Positions 16,274-24,513 of a DNA stretch of 64,000 nt are shown here, piece by piece. Position numbers and translations under genes: made by a program. Source of the DNA: Streptomyces albireticuli (GTDB lineage: Bacteria > Actinomycetota > Actinomycetes > Streptomycetales > Streptomycetaceae); NCBI RefSeq assembly GCF_002192455.1, contig NZ_CP021744.1:2572001-2636000 (forward strand). The letters are read 5' to 3'. The notes below the pieces were generated by a model. The model did no database searches and was not told the DNA's origin. It saw only the letters and a list, made by a program, of their open reading frames with translations. Numbering within the stretch: position 1 is the first letter of the stretch; every line of letters starts with the position of its first letter.

Positions 16274-18997
16274 TCACGCCACCGGCGTCCCGGACGACGG
16301 CTCCCCGCCGCCCGACCCGTCCGCCGGCCGACCCCCCGACGGCTGCCCCGCCGCCGACTGGCTGGCCGCCGAGGAGCCGCCGCCCGACGCGGGCTGGGAC
16401 GGGCTGCTGGGCTCCGGCTCCGGGGAGTGCGACGGGGACTGCCCGCCGCCGCTCTGGCTGGGCGAGGGCTTCTCCGACGGCTTCGAGGAGCCGCCGCCCG
16501 GCGACTGCGAGGGGCTGTGGGAGGGCCTGCCCGAGGAGGACGAGGAGGAGGACGGCGAGGGCTCGCCGCTGCCGCTCGGGGAGCCGCTCGGCGAGGCGCT
16601 GCCGGAGGCGCCCGGCGACGGGCTGCCCGAGGCGTCCGGACCGCCCGACTGGCCGGGCTTCCCGTGCTTGCCCGGCACCTGGGCGTGGCCGGGGCCGCCC
16701 TGGGCCGGCTGGTCGGCGTTCATGGGGTTGTCGCCGTCCTGCTGGGACGCGGAGCGGTCGGGCTTCACACCGCTGTCCGAGGAGTCGCCGTCCTGGCCGC
16801 CGGAGGTGATCCCCAGCGTGACGACGGTGCCGAGCACGGCGGCGAGCAGGGTGCCCGCGCCGGCCGCGGCGAGATTGCGGCGGGCGCCGGCCACCATCAG
16901 CTTCCGCGCCCACGGCTGCCGCGGGGCCGCACCGGCCGGGGCGGCGGCGCCACCCTTACCGAAAGCACCGCCCTGGCCCGGAGCACCCGGAGCACCGCTC
17001 TGCCCGAAGGTGCCGCCCTGGCCCGCGAAGGGCGCCGCGCCGGCGCCCACGATCCGGGTGACGGCCGTCGTCGAGCCGGCGTCGCGGCCCGGCGGGACCA
17101 GCGCCGAGGGCGGGGTCGCCGACTCCTCGCTGCGCGCGGCCGGCACCTCCTCGCCCGCGGGCGTACGGCCGGGGGCCGGCTCACGCGGCGGGACCGGCGG
17201 GCCGGCGGGCGCCTTGGTCAGGCCCGGGGGCACGGGGCCCGGCCGGCCCGGCTCGTTCCGGGGCACGGCCATCGGCACCGCGGCGGCGCCCATCGACAGG
17301 CCGGAGCGGTCCGCGACCAGCGCGAGCGCCCGGCGGCCCGCTATGGCGCCGCGCTTGTCCGCGAGGACGCCGCGCATCCCGACGGACGCCTCCAGCTCCG
17401 CACGGGCCCGGTCGAGGTTGCCCGTGCACAGCGCCAGCACGCCCAACTCATGGTGGAAATACGCTTCTTCACCGACCTCGCCCGAGTGCCGGGCGGCTTC
17501 CTGGCCGTGCCGGAGGCTGCGCTCCCAGGCGCTCCAGTGCAGCGCCGCGGCGAAGGCGGGCGCGGCCGTACGGGCCAGCAGCACGGCGGCGGCCGGGTGC
17601 CCGGCCGTTCCGTCGGCGGCCAGCACGGCCATCGTGGCGAGGATCGCGTCGGCCTCGGCGGCGGCCCGCTCGGGGGCCACCGACGGGTGGCCGGCCCACC
17701 AGGAGTAGTGCTGGGCGGCGGAGTGCGCGCGGTCGGCGGCCTCCGCGCCGTAGCCCTCGGCCAGCAGCGCCTCGGTGACGCCGGCGGCCAGCCGGTAGTG
17801 CGACCCGGTGGCGGTGATCAGGCCGGAGGCGAGCAGCTCGCCGACGGCGGCGTCCGCGTGGGTGTCGCCGACGAGGGCGGGCAGGTGGGCCTGGTGCGGG
17901 ACCTCGCCGCCGAGCGCGACGGCGAACTCCAGGGTGGTGCGGGCGGCGTCGCCGAGCCGGGAGGCGAGCAGCGGCACCGGCGCCGTGACCTCGGCGAGGG
18001 CGGGCAGCGGCACGCCCTCGGGGCCCGGAGCGGCCTCGGCCTCGGCGGCCACGTAGGGCCGCTCGGCGAAGACGCCGAACTCGTCGACGGCGGGGTCGGC
18101 GGCCATCTCGTCGCGCTGCCGCAGCAGGGCGCCGGCCTGGACGAACCGCAGCGGGAGCCCCTCGGAGGCGAACCACAGGTCCGCCGCCCAGTCGGCCTCC
18201 TCGTCCGTGAGGGGCCGGTCCACGGCGTGCTCCAGCAGCTCCAGGCAGCCGGTGCGGTCGAGCCCGCCGAGGAACACCTCTTCCAGGTGGGAGTCCGCGG
18301 ACGGCGCGGCGACCTCGGGCGTGGCCGCGAGGAGGAAGGCGCACTCGGGGGTGGCGTCGAGCAGCTCGTCGAGCGCGGCGCCGCCGAACTCCAGGTCGTC
18401 GAGGACGACGACCGCGCCGATCTCATGGACGGCGGTGAGCAGCTCGGCTCTGTCCGGGCGGTAGCGCGGCGCGTCGTGGACGGCGGCGTACAGCTCGTAC
18501 AGGAGGTCGGAGGTGGTGCGGTGGTGGCCGCTGAGGCGGACGACGCCGTCGGGGGCGAGGTCCGCGCAGTCCGCGGCGACGGCGTCCAGGAGCTTGGTGC
18601 GGCCGGAGCCGGAGGGGCCGGTGAGGCGCACGGAGCGGCCGCGGGAGAGCAGGCGGGACAGCCGCTCGCGCTCCTCCTGGCGGTCCAGCAGGGGCAGCTC
18701 GGGACCCACCTGGCGGGCGGGGGCCGGCGGGACGGAGGCCCGGTCCAGCTCGGCCCGGTCGGCGGGGCCGCGCCGCCCGGGGCGGTCGGGCCGCCGGCCG
18801 GGCAGGCAGGGCTCGATCTCACTGCCGTCGACGGGGTTGACGGTGAGGACGTACTCGGCCGCGACGAGCTGGACGACGCGCACCGGTCCGGCGCCCGCGC
18901 CCGGGGTGTCGTGGGCCGCCGCCGGCCGCTCGGAGCCGCTGTCCGCGGACTCCGGGCCGCGGTCGTCGAACTCGTCGGATCGGTTCGTCGGGTCCAT
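16274..18997 (-). CDS. Membrane-anchored P-loop ATPase-like protein with Ser/Pro tail
   Basis: A 907-residue protein of unknown role. After a disordered N-terminus it has GPSGSGRT at 127-134, a Walker A-like loop with Arg where Lys is expected, and IGAVVVLDDLEF as a Walker B, which resembles STAND/AAA-type regulators. A helical region to about residue 560 suits a winged-helix or TPR-like module. A Pro/Gly linker, one transmembrane helix (AAGAGTLLAAVLGTVVTLGI, about 730-750) and a roughly 150-residue Ser/Pro/Gly tail, probably extracellular, follow. ATG 18997 has a GGGGGG ribosome site 8 nt upstream; the TTG two codons earlier is too close to it. Confidence 0.82.
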   Translation of the reverse strand: MDPTNRSDEFDDRGPESADSGSERPAAAHDTPGAGAGPVRVVQLVAAEYVLTVNPVDGSEIEPCLPGRRPDRPGRRGPADRAELDRASVPPAPARQVGPELPLLDRQEERERLSRLLSRGRSVRLTGPSGSGRTKLLDAVAADCADLAPDGVVRLSGHHRTTSDLLYELYAAVHDAPRYRPDRAELLTAVHEIGAVVVLDDLEFGGAALDELLDATPECAFLLAATPEVAAPSADSHLEEVFLGGLDRTGCLELLEHAVDRPLTDEEADWAADLWFASEGLPLRFVQAGALLRQRDEMAADPAVDEFGVFAERPYVAAEAEAAPGPEGVPLPALAEVTAPVPLLASRLGDAARTTLEFAVALGGEVPHQAHLPALVGDTHADAAVGELLASGLITATGSHYRLAAGVTEALLAEGYGAEAADRAHSAAQHYSWWAGHPSVAPERAAAEADAILATMAVLAADGTAGHPAAAVLLARTAAPAFAAALHWSAWERSLRHGQEAARHSGEVGEEAYFHHELGVLALCTGNLDRARAELEASVGMRGVLADKRGAIAGRRALALVADRSGLSMGAAAVPMAVPRNEPGRPGPVPPGLTKAPAGPPVPPREPAPGRTPAGEEVPAARSEESATPPSALVPPGRDAGSTTAVTRIVGAGAAPFAGQGGTFGQSGAPGAPGQGGAFGKGGAAAPAGAAPRQPWARKLMVAGARRNLAAAGAGTLLAAVLGTVVTLGITSGGQDGDSSDSGVKPDRSASQQDGDNPMNADQPAQGGPGHAQVPGKHGKPGQSGGPDASGSPSPGASGSASPSGSPSGSGEPSPSSSSSSSGRPSHSPSQSPGGGSSKPSEKPSPSQSGGGQSPSHSPEPEPSSPSQPASGGGSSAASQSAAGQPSGGRPADGSGGGEPSSGTPVA

Positions 18998-19465
18998 GGT
19001 CAAAGCCCCCCAGATGCGTGGCGTGCCGTCGTGCCCTCCCGGCCTGTCCGCACTCCCTCAACCCTCGGCCGGGACGTACCCGGCCGGCGCTTCGCGTCCG
19101 GTGCCCGCCGTGGGCGTGCTGTTGCGGCCTTATGCGGCGGGAAAACCGAACCTCAGACCTTCGCACAGTATCCATGAATGCGAGGGGGCTCTGCCGCCCG
19201 GGGGACGTCACGGTCTCGTCAGGATGGGTCGATGGGTGGCACCGGCATCCCACCGGCCCCTCCCGGCACACCGTACCGGCTGTCGGCGCAGGGGATCGCG
19301 CGCCCGGCGGCGGGGGCTGATCGCGCCCGGAGCGGACCGCAATCAGGCCCGAATCCGACCTTTGTCAGGCCGGTTCATGACGGTTCGGGCCCAGATCCGA
19401 CCGCGGCGGGCCCGGATCCGGAGCCCGGGGCGGCCCGGTTCCGCGGCCCGGATCCCGCCCGGGCC
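18998..19465. other. 468-bp intergenic region between STAS and P-loop genes
   Basis: No supportable gene. It contains GGCCCGGATCC-type direct and inverted repeats at about 19395-19465, close to the STAS stop, that may terminate that transcript. A less GC-rich stretch around 19140-19185 could hold the promoter of the P-loop gene. No clear -35/-10 pair was found. Confidence 0.4.
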
Positions 19466-19789
19466 TCAGACCCGCGGCAGGCACTCGGCCGCGATGCCGC
19501 CCTCGATGGCGAGGATGCGGTGCAGCCGGGTGGCGACCAGCAGCCGCTGCATCCGGTCGGGCACGCCGCGCAGGACCAGCCGGCGGCCGGTGCGCCCCGC
19601 GCGGCGGTGCGCGCCCATGATGACGCCGAGCCCCGTGGCGTCCCAGGAGTCCAGCTCGGTGAGGTCGAGCACCAGGTCACCGCGGCCGGAGTCGAGGGCG
19701 GAGTGCAGCACCGTACGGGCGTCCGCCGCGCTGCGGACGTCGAGGCGCCCCCCGACGACCAGTTCGGCGTGGTCGCCCCTGATGTGCAT
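19466..19789 (-). CDS. STAS-domain anti-sigma-factor antagonist-like protein
   Basis: Single STAS domain, 107 residues, the size of SpoIIAA-type antagonists that bind anti-sigma kinases and are switched by phosphorylation. The switch region reads LDSWDATGLGVIMGA, with Thr52 at the usual Ser position after Asp/Ala. Thr is phosphorylatable, so the switch may persist. No anti-sigma kinase or sigma gene is adjacent. GGGAG precedes the ATG at 19789. Confidence 0.88.
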   Translation of the reverse strand: MHIRGDHAELVVGGRLDVRSAADARTVLHSALDSGRGDLVLDLTELDSWDATGLGVIMGAHRRAGRTGRRLVLRGVPDRMQRLLVATRLHRILAIEGGIAAECLPRV

Positions 19790-19925
19790 ATGCGCTCCCG
19801 GGAGTGGTGCCTGGTATGGGTGAGGTTCTAAAGAACTGACTGCCTCTCACACGACAAAGTTGCCGCCGACCGGCGAACCAATGCCTAATTCACCCCAGAG
19901 GGTGAATCAGCTGGCGGCCTTGTCG

Positions 19926-20774
19926 TCAGTGCTGGTAAAAGCCCTGTCCACTCTTGCGGCCGAGGTCCCCGGCGTCGACCATGCGGCGCATGATCTCCGG
20001 CGGCGCGAACTTCTCGTCCTGGCACTCCGTGTAGATGTTGCCCGTGGCGTGCAGCAGGATGTCGACACCCGTCAGGTCGGCGGTGGCCAGCGGGCCCATC
20101 GCGTGCCCGAAGCCCAGCTTGCAGGCGATGTCGATGTCCTCGGCGGTGGCCACCCCGGACTCGTACAGCTTGGCGGCCTCGACGACGAGCGCCGAGATCA
20201 GCCGGGTGGTGACGAAGCCCGCGACGTCGCGGTTGACGACGATGCAGGTCTTGCCGACGCCCTCGGCGAACTCACGGGCCTTGGCCAGCGTTTCGTCGCT
20301 GGTCTTGTGGCCGCGGACCAGCTCGCAGAGCTGCATCATCGGGACCGGCGAGAAGAAGTGGGCGCCGACGACGCGCTCCGGCCGCCGCGTGGCCGCCGCG
20401 ATCTTGGTGATCGGGATGGCGGAGGTGTTGGAGGCGAGGACCGTCTCGTCCTTCACCAGACCGTCCAGGGTGCGGAAGATGTCCCGCTTGGTGTCGATGT
20501 CCTCGAAGACGGCCTCGACGACGATGTCCGCGTCGGCCGCGGCGTCGAGGTCGGTGGTGGTGGTGATCCGGCCGAGCGCCTCCTCGGCGGCGGCCGCCTC
20601 CAGCTTCCCCTTGGAGACGAACTTGTCGTACGAGGCCTTGATGCCGTCCGTGCCGCGCTTCAGCGCCGCGTCGGTGACGTCCCGCAGGACGACCTCCCAC
20701 CCGGCCTGCGCGGAGACCTGGGCGATGCCCGAGCCCATCAGTCCGGCCCCGATCACGGCGAGCTTCTTGGCCAC
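19926..20774 (-). CDS. 3-hydroxybutyryl-CoA dehydrogenase
   Basis: NAD(P)-dependent oxidation of 3-hydroxyacyl-CoA to 3-ketoacyl-CoA, in butyrate or crotonyl-CoA metabolism that feeds the ethylmalonyl-CoA route. The 282 residues have the dinucleotide loop GAGLMG (9-14), the catalytic His139 in GAHFFSPVPMMQLCE with Glu151, and a C-terminal helical domain ending GRKSGQGFY. The GTG at 20774 was chosen: it starts just before KKLAVIGAG and has AGGGG upstream. Longer in-frame starts add about 20 unrelated residues. Confidence 0.93.
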   Translation of the reverse strand: MAKKLAVIGAGLMGSGIAQVSAQAGWEVVLRDVTDAALKRGTDGIKASYDKFVSKGKLEAAAAEEALGRITTTTDLDAAADADIVVEAVFEDIDTKRDIFRTLDGLVKDETVLASNTSAIPITKIAAATRRPERVVGAHFFSPVPMMQLCELVRGHKTSDETLAKAREFAEGVGKTCIVVNRDVAGFVTTRLISALVVEAAKLYESGVATAEDIDIACKLGFGHAMGPLATADLTGVDILLHATGNIYTECQDEKFAPPEIMRRMVDAGDLGRKSGQGFYQH

Positions 20775-21020
20775 GGCTGTCCCCTTACTCCCTGTGCACA
20801 TAGCTGTTCCAGAACGCACTCTCCCGGCGGACATTAGCGGTCATGGAGGCGCCATTGGGCGGTAAGAGATGCGCGTCACGTCCCACATGACGGACATCAC
20901 ATCGAGACGGCCATCAGCCTGATCCCACGCCTCAGTTGAGCCCCTTCAGCCCCAGGGGTCACAGGTGCGGGGCCGGGGACACGGCCACCCGTGGCCCCTC
21001 CCGCCGGGCCGCCGCGTGAC

Positions 21021-21026
21021 TACGCT
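21021..21026 (+). promoter_or_regulatory. Candidate -10 box (TACGCT) for a leaderless transcript
   Basis: TACGCT fits TAnnnT and ends exactly 6 nt before the ATG at 21033. There is no ribosome site. The same hexamer precedes the TetR gene at 60167. Confidence 0.45.
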
Positions 21027-21032
21027 CGTCCC

Positions 21033-21605
21033 ATGGTCAATCTGACGCGCATCTACACCCGCACCGGTGACAGCGGCACGACCGCCCTCGGCGACATGAG
21101 CCGCACCGTGAAGACGGACACCCGCATCGCCGCCTACGCCGACGCCAACGAGGCCAACGCCGCCATCGGGGTGGCCATCGCGCTCGGGCAGCTGCCCGAG
21201 GAGATCGTGAAGGTGCTCGTCCGCATCCAGAACGATCTCTTCGACGTGGGCGCCGACCTGGCGACGCCCGTCGCCGAGAACCCCAAGTACCCGCCGCTGC
21301 GGGTCGAACAGCCGTACATCGACAAGCTGGAGGCGGACTGCGACCGCTTCCTGGAGGACCTGGAGAAGCTCCGCAGCTTCATCCTGCCCGGCGGCGCCCC
21401 CGGCGCGGCCCTGCTGCACCAGGCCTGCACGGTGGTCCGGCGGGCGGAGCGCTCCACGTGGGCGGCCCTGGAACTGCACGCCGACATCATGAACCCGCTG
21501 ACGGCCACCTACCTCAACCGGCTCTCGGACCTGCTGTTCATCCTGGCGCGGGCGGCCAACAAGGAGGTGGGGGACGTCCTGTGGGTCCCGGGCGGGGAGC
21601 GGTGA
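21033..21605 (+). CDS. PduO-type ATP:cob(I)alamin adenosyltransferase
   Basis: Transfers the 5'-deoxyadenosyl group of ATP to cob(I)alamin to make coenzyme B12, the cofactor of methylmalonyl-CoA mutase. The 190 residues carry the ATP-binding N-terminus YTRTGDSGTTALG, NDLFDVGADLATP in the middle, and RRAERSTW and NRLSDLLFILAR near the C-terminus, all typical of the PduO/MMAB trimer. It fits functionally with the epimerase at 1247, although it is 20 kb away. Confidence 0.94.
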   Translation: MVNLTRIYTRTGDSGTTALGDMSRTVKTDTRIAAYADANEANAAIGVAIALGQLPEEIVKVLVRIQNDLFDVGADLATPVAENPKYPPLRVEQPYIDKLEADCDRFLEDLEKLRSFILPGGAPGAALLHQACTVVRRAERSTWAALELHADIMNPLTATYLNRLSDLLFILARAANKEVGDVLWVPGGER

Positions 21606-21630
21606 GGGACACGCCGGCGCCCGGTCCGGA

Positions 21631-21647
21631 ACCCCGCCCGACGGGGT
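21631..21647. terminator. Short hairpin between convergent genes
   Basis: ACCCCG-N5-CGGGGT, a 6-bp stem, lies in the 43-bp gap between convergent stops and could terminate either strand. Confidence 0.45.
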
Positions 21648-21648
21648 G

Positions 21649-22245
21649 TCAGCGCTTCTCGTGGACCCGGGGGCGCTCGGCCTCGGCCCCGGCCTCGGCC
21701 GCGGCGGTCCCGGGCTTCGGCTGCTTGGGCCAGAGGGTGTAGCTCAGCGCGATGACCAGGTTGATGCCGACCACGAAGAGCATCCTGGTCTGCCAGCCGC
21801 GCAGCGAGCTGGTGTCACCCGCGTCGCCGACGTACCAGGTCGCGGCCTGGAGCAGGCCGATGGCGACGGCGGCCGCCAGGATCCAGCGCGCGGCCGTCTT
21901 CCACTCGTGGACGGCGCGGGCCATGCCGTACCTCGGGGGCTTGACCGGCGGCGGGCCGCCCGCGAAGCGGTGCGCGAAGCGCTGGTCGGCCCACTTGATC
22001 GTGGAGTGCCCGAGGCCCACCGAGAAGCCGATGTAGACGGCGGCCAGGCCGTGCTTCCAGTCTGCCTGCGCGCCGTTCTTCAGGTCGACCGCCGTGGCGA
22101 TCAGCAGGACGAGCTCCAGCACGGGCTCCAGCAGCAGCACGGCGGCCCCGGTGCGTGGCATCCGGGCCAGGTAGCGCAGGCTCAGCCCGCCGGCCAGCAG
22201 GACCCAGAAGCCCACCTCGCACACGATGATCAACGTGACGATCAC
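21649..22245 (-). CDS. Integral membrane protein, unknown function
   Basis: A 198-residue protein with about five transmembrane helices and a short charged C-terminal tail rich in Ala/Glu. No transport or enzymatic motif is recognised; WADQRFAHRFAG lies in a cytoplasmic loop. The GTG at 22245 is set by a strong GAAGGAG ribosome site 6-12 nt upstream; longer in-frame starts lack one. It diverges from the sensor kinase at 22404. Confidence 0.82.
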   Translation of the reverse strand: MIVTLIIVCEVGFWVLLAGGLSLRYLARMPRTGAAVLLLEPVLELVLLIATAVDLKNGAQADWKHGLAAVYIGFSVGLGHSTIKWADQRFAHRFAGGPPPVKPPRYGMARAVHEWKTAARWILAAAVAIGLLQAATWYVGDAGDTSSLRGWQTRMLFVVGINLVIALSYTLWPKQPKPGTAAAEAGAEAERPRVHEKR

Positions 22246-22403
22246 GGATCTCTCCTTCCCTCGCCTCCAGCCTCCCGGCGCGGGACGGGCTTTTCCTCGT
22301 CGCGCCTGACGATCCCGGACTGCATCGTTCGATGTAGCGCGCGCCGGGGCGAAGCGCCCGGCAGAGGACGACCGCACCCGCTCCCACGTGCTGTGATGGA
22401 CGC

Positions 22404-23666
22404 ATGCCGGCCAGCGTCCTCCGTCTCCCCCGCCGCCCCGAGCGCGACGATGTGATCATCGCGGTCGCCGGGCTGCTCGGCGGCCTCCTCCTGTGGTTCC
22501 TCGGCCTGCGCAACAACCCGGCGATGTTCGGGCTGCCGAAGTGGCTGAGCCTGGTCGCGCTGGTCGTGATGTGCGGGACGGAACTGCTGCGGCGCAGCGC
22601 CCCGCTGACGGGCCTCGCGATCGCCACGGTCACGCTCGCCGTGGACATCTGCTCGGGCTCGCTCGTCGCGACCATCGCCATGTACACGGATGTCGTCTAC
22701 GCGGCGGTGCTCTACGGGCGGCCGTCGGTCGCCTGGCGGATCCCCCGGGTCTGCGAGGTGCTCACGCTGCTGGCCACGCTGCTGGCGGTGGGGCTGACGC
22801 GGGAGCCGGAGGCGCTGCTGATCGGGTTCGGCGTGGGCGTGATCCTGGTGGCGCCCGCCTGGACCGGGGTGGGCATCCGCCGGCACCGGGACGCGGCGCG
22901 CGCGGCCCGGCTGGAGGCGGAGCGTACGGCGCTGCTGGCCGAGCTGGACCGGCGGCAGGCGGTGGGCGCGGAGCGCGCCCGGATGGCACGGGAGCTGCAC
23001 GACATGGTGGCGAACCACCTGTCGGCGATCGCGATCCACTCCTCGGCGGCGCTGTCGATAAACGAGCCGGGCACGTCCCGCGAGGCGCTCGGGGTCATCC
23101 GGGAGAACAGCGTGCAGGGGCTGGCCGAGATGCGCCGGCTCATCGGGCTGCTGCGCCAGGCGGGCGCCGAGAGCGAGCCGGCGGCCACGCCCCGGCTGGA
23201 CGGGGTGGACGCACTGCTGGACCACGCCCGCAAGGCCGTGGTGGACGACGGGTTCACGTTCGTGCTGCGGGACGAGCGGGGCCCCGGCCCGCTGCCGGCG
23301 CCGGTGGAGCTGGCGGCGTACCGCATCGTGCAGGAGTCGCTGACGAACGCGGTGAAGCACGCGGCGCCGGGCGAGGTCGCCGTGCGGCTGGCGGGGGCGG
23401 GCGGGGCGCTGCTGACGGAGGTGACCAGCCCGTTCGGGTCCGCGCCGGTGCCCCGGGCGCCGGGTTCGGGGGCGGGCCTGGTCGGCATGGGTGAGCGGGT
23501 GGCGCTGCTGGACGGGACGTTCGAGGCGGGCCCGGCGCAGGAGCCCGGCGGCAAGGTGTGGCGGGTACGGGCGCTGCTGCCGCTGACCGGGGCGGCGGTG
23601 CCGGAGAAACAAGAGAAGCAAGAGAAGACCGAGAGGTCCGAGAAGCCTGAGAAGGGGATCCGATGA
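22404..23666 (+). CDS. chiS: Sensor histidine kinase, probable ChiS
   Basis: Membrane kinase of the NarX/HisKA_3 class. The 420 residues have about five N-terminal transmembrane helices (19-155), a short coiled coil, the phospho-acceptor His199 in RMARELHDMVANHLSAI, and a HATPase domain with QESLTNAVKHA and GSGAGLVGMGERV. A Glu/Lys-rich tail (EKQEKQEKTERSEKPEK) closes it. Its ATG-stop overlaps the response regulator by 4 nt, so the two are translationally coupled. The symbol rests on position upstream of a chitinase, as in S. coelicolor chiS-chiR-chiC; the symbol is inference, the kinase call is not. Confidence 0.85.
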   Translation: MPASVLRLPRRPERDDVIIAVAGLLGGLLLWFLGLRNNPAMFGLPKWLSLVALVVMCGTELLRRSAPLTGLAIATVTLAVDICSGSLVATIAMYTDVVYAAVLYGRPSVAWRIPRVCEVLTLLATLLAVGLTREPEALLIGFGVGVILVAPAWTGVGIRRHRDAARAARLEAERTALLAELDRRQAVGAERARMARELHDMVANHLSAIAIHSSAALSINEPGTSREALGVIRENSVQGLAEMRRLIGLLRQAGAESEPAATPRLDGVDALLDHARKAVVDDGFTFVLRDERGPGPLPAPVELAAYRIVQESLTNAVKHAAPGEVAVRLAGAGGALLTEVTSPFGSAPVPRAPGSGAGLVGMGERVALLDGTFEAGPAQEPGGKVWRVRALLPLTGAAVPEKQEKQEKTERSEKPEKGIR

Positions 23667-24382
23667 CGGAGCGACGTGGTGGGGCGCCGGAGGCGGCGGG
23701 TACGGCCGGGGGTGCCGGGGAGCCGGTCCGGGTCGTGGTCGCCGAGGACCAGGCGGCCGTGCGTTCCGGGCTGGTCCTCATCCTGCGTTCGGCGCCCGGC
23801 ATCGAGGTCGTCGGGGAGGCGGCGGACGGCGAGGAGGCCGTCCGGCTGGCCCGCGAGCTGCGGCCGGACCTGGTGCTGATGGATGTGCAGATGCCGCGCC
23901 TGGACGGGGTGTCGGCCACCCGGCTGGTGACCGGGGAGGGGCTGGCCGACGTCCTGGTGCTCACCACCTTCGACCTGGACGAGTACGTGTTCGGGGCGCT
24001 GCGCGCGGGGGCCTCCGGCTTCCTGCTGAAGGACAGCGAGGCCGCCGATCTGGTCGCGGCGGTGCGGACCGTGGCGCGCGGCGAGGGCCTGATCTCCCCC
24101 GCCGTGACCCGCCGCCTGATCGCGGAGTTCGCGCACCCCGCGCCCGTACGCCCGCCGGGCGCGCCGGACCCCTCGGTGCTGGACTCCCTCACGCGCCGGG
24201 AGCGCGAGGTGCTGGTCTGTCTGGGCGAGGGGCTGTCGAACGCGGAGGTCGCGGCGCGGCTGCACATGGCGGAGGCGACGGTGAAGACGCACGTCAGCCG
24301 GTTGCTGGCCAAGCTGGAGCTGCGCAGCCGGGTGCAAGCGGCGGTGCTGGCACAGGAGTTGGGGTTGGTCCAGACCTCTTGA
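23663..24382 (+). CDS. chiR: NarL/LuxR-family response regulator, probable ChiR
   Basis: Partner of the kinase just upstream. The 239 residues have a receiver domain with phospho-acceptor Asp74 (LVLMDVQMPRLDG) and Lys in FLLKDSEAADL, then a LuxR helix-turn-helix (LTRREREVLVCLGEGLSNAEVA in outline, ending VKTHVSRLLAKL). An extended Gly/Ala-rich N-terminus of about 20 residues precedes the receiver. The stop codon lies just after a chitinase operator repeat and overlaps the chitinase -35, so the regulator gene runs into the promoter of its likely target. Confidence 0.86.
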   Translation: MTERRGGAPEAAGTAGGAGEPVRVVVAEDQAAVRSGLVLILRSAPGIEVVGEAADGEEAVRLARELRPDLVLMDVQMPRLDGVSATRLVTGEGLADVLVLTTFDLDEYVFGALRAGASGFLLKDSEAADLVAAVRTVARGEGLISPAVTRRLIAEFAHPAPVRPPGAPDPSVLDSLTRREREVLVCLGEGLSNAEVAARLHMAEATVKTHVSRLLAKLELRSRVQAAVLAQELGLVQTS

Positions 24383-24407
24383 CCATTGGTACGGACCTTT
24401 CTAACCT
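24366..24407 (+). promoter_or_regulatory. Chitinase promoter with two 12-bp operator repeats
   Basis: TTGACC (24379-24384), a 17-nt spacer and TAACCT (24402-24407) make a good promoter. TGGTCCAGACCT (24366-24377) abuts the -35, and TGGTACGGACCT (24387-24398) sits in the spacer, 21 bp apart, on the same face of the helix. TGGTCCAGACCT is the known direct repeat of Streptomyces chitinase promoters and matches a half or more of the DasR site. Confidence 0.85.
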
Positions 24408-24513
24408 CCCTTCACAGTCGTGGTGAGGATGACCGGATAGCGCACACTCACCCGACGGCGCACCGGCCAGCAGAACGGCCCCCCACCAGCCGGCCCACTC
24501 TCGAGGAGCACCC

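Noticed and set aside
19001..19003. TTG start two codons upstream for the P-loop protein
   Set aside because: It lies too close to the GGGGGG ribosome site; the ATG at 18997 has better spacing.
16427..19177. Long plus-strand frame opposite the P-loop gene
   Set aside because: Antisense to a well-supported coding frame; Gly/Arg/Ala-rich with no motif.
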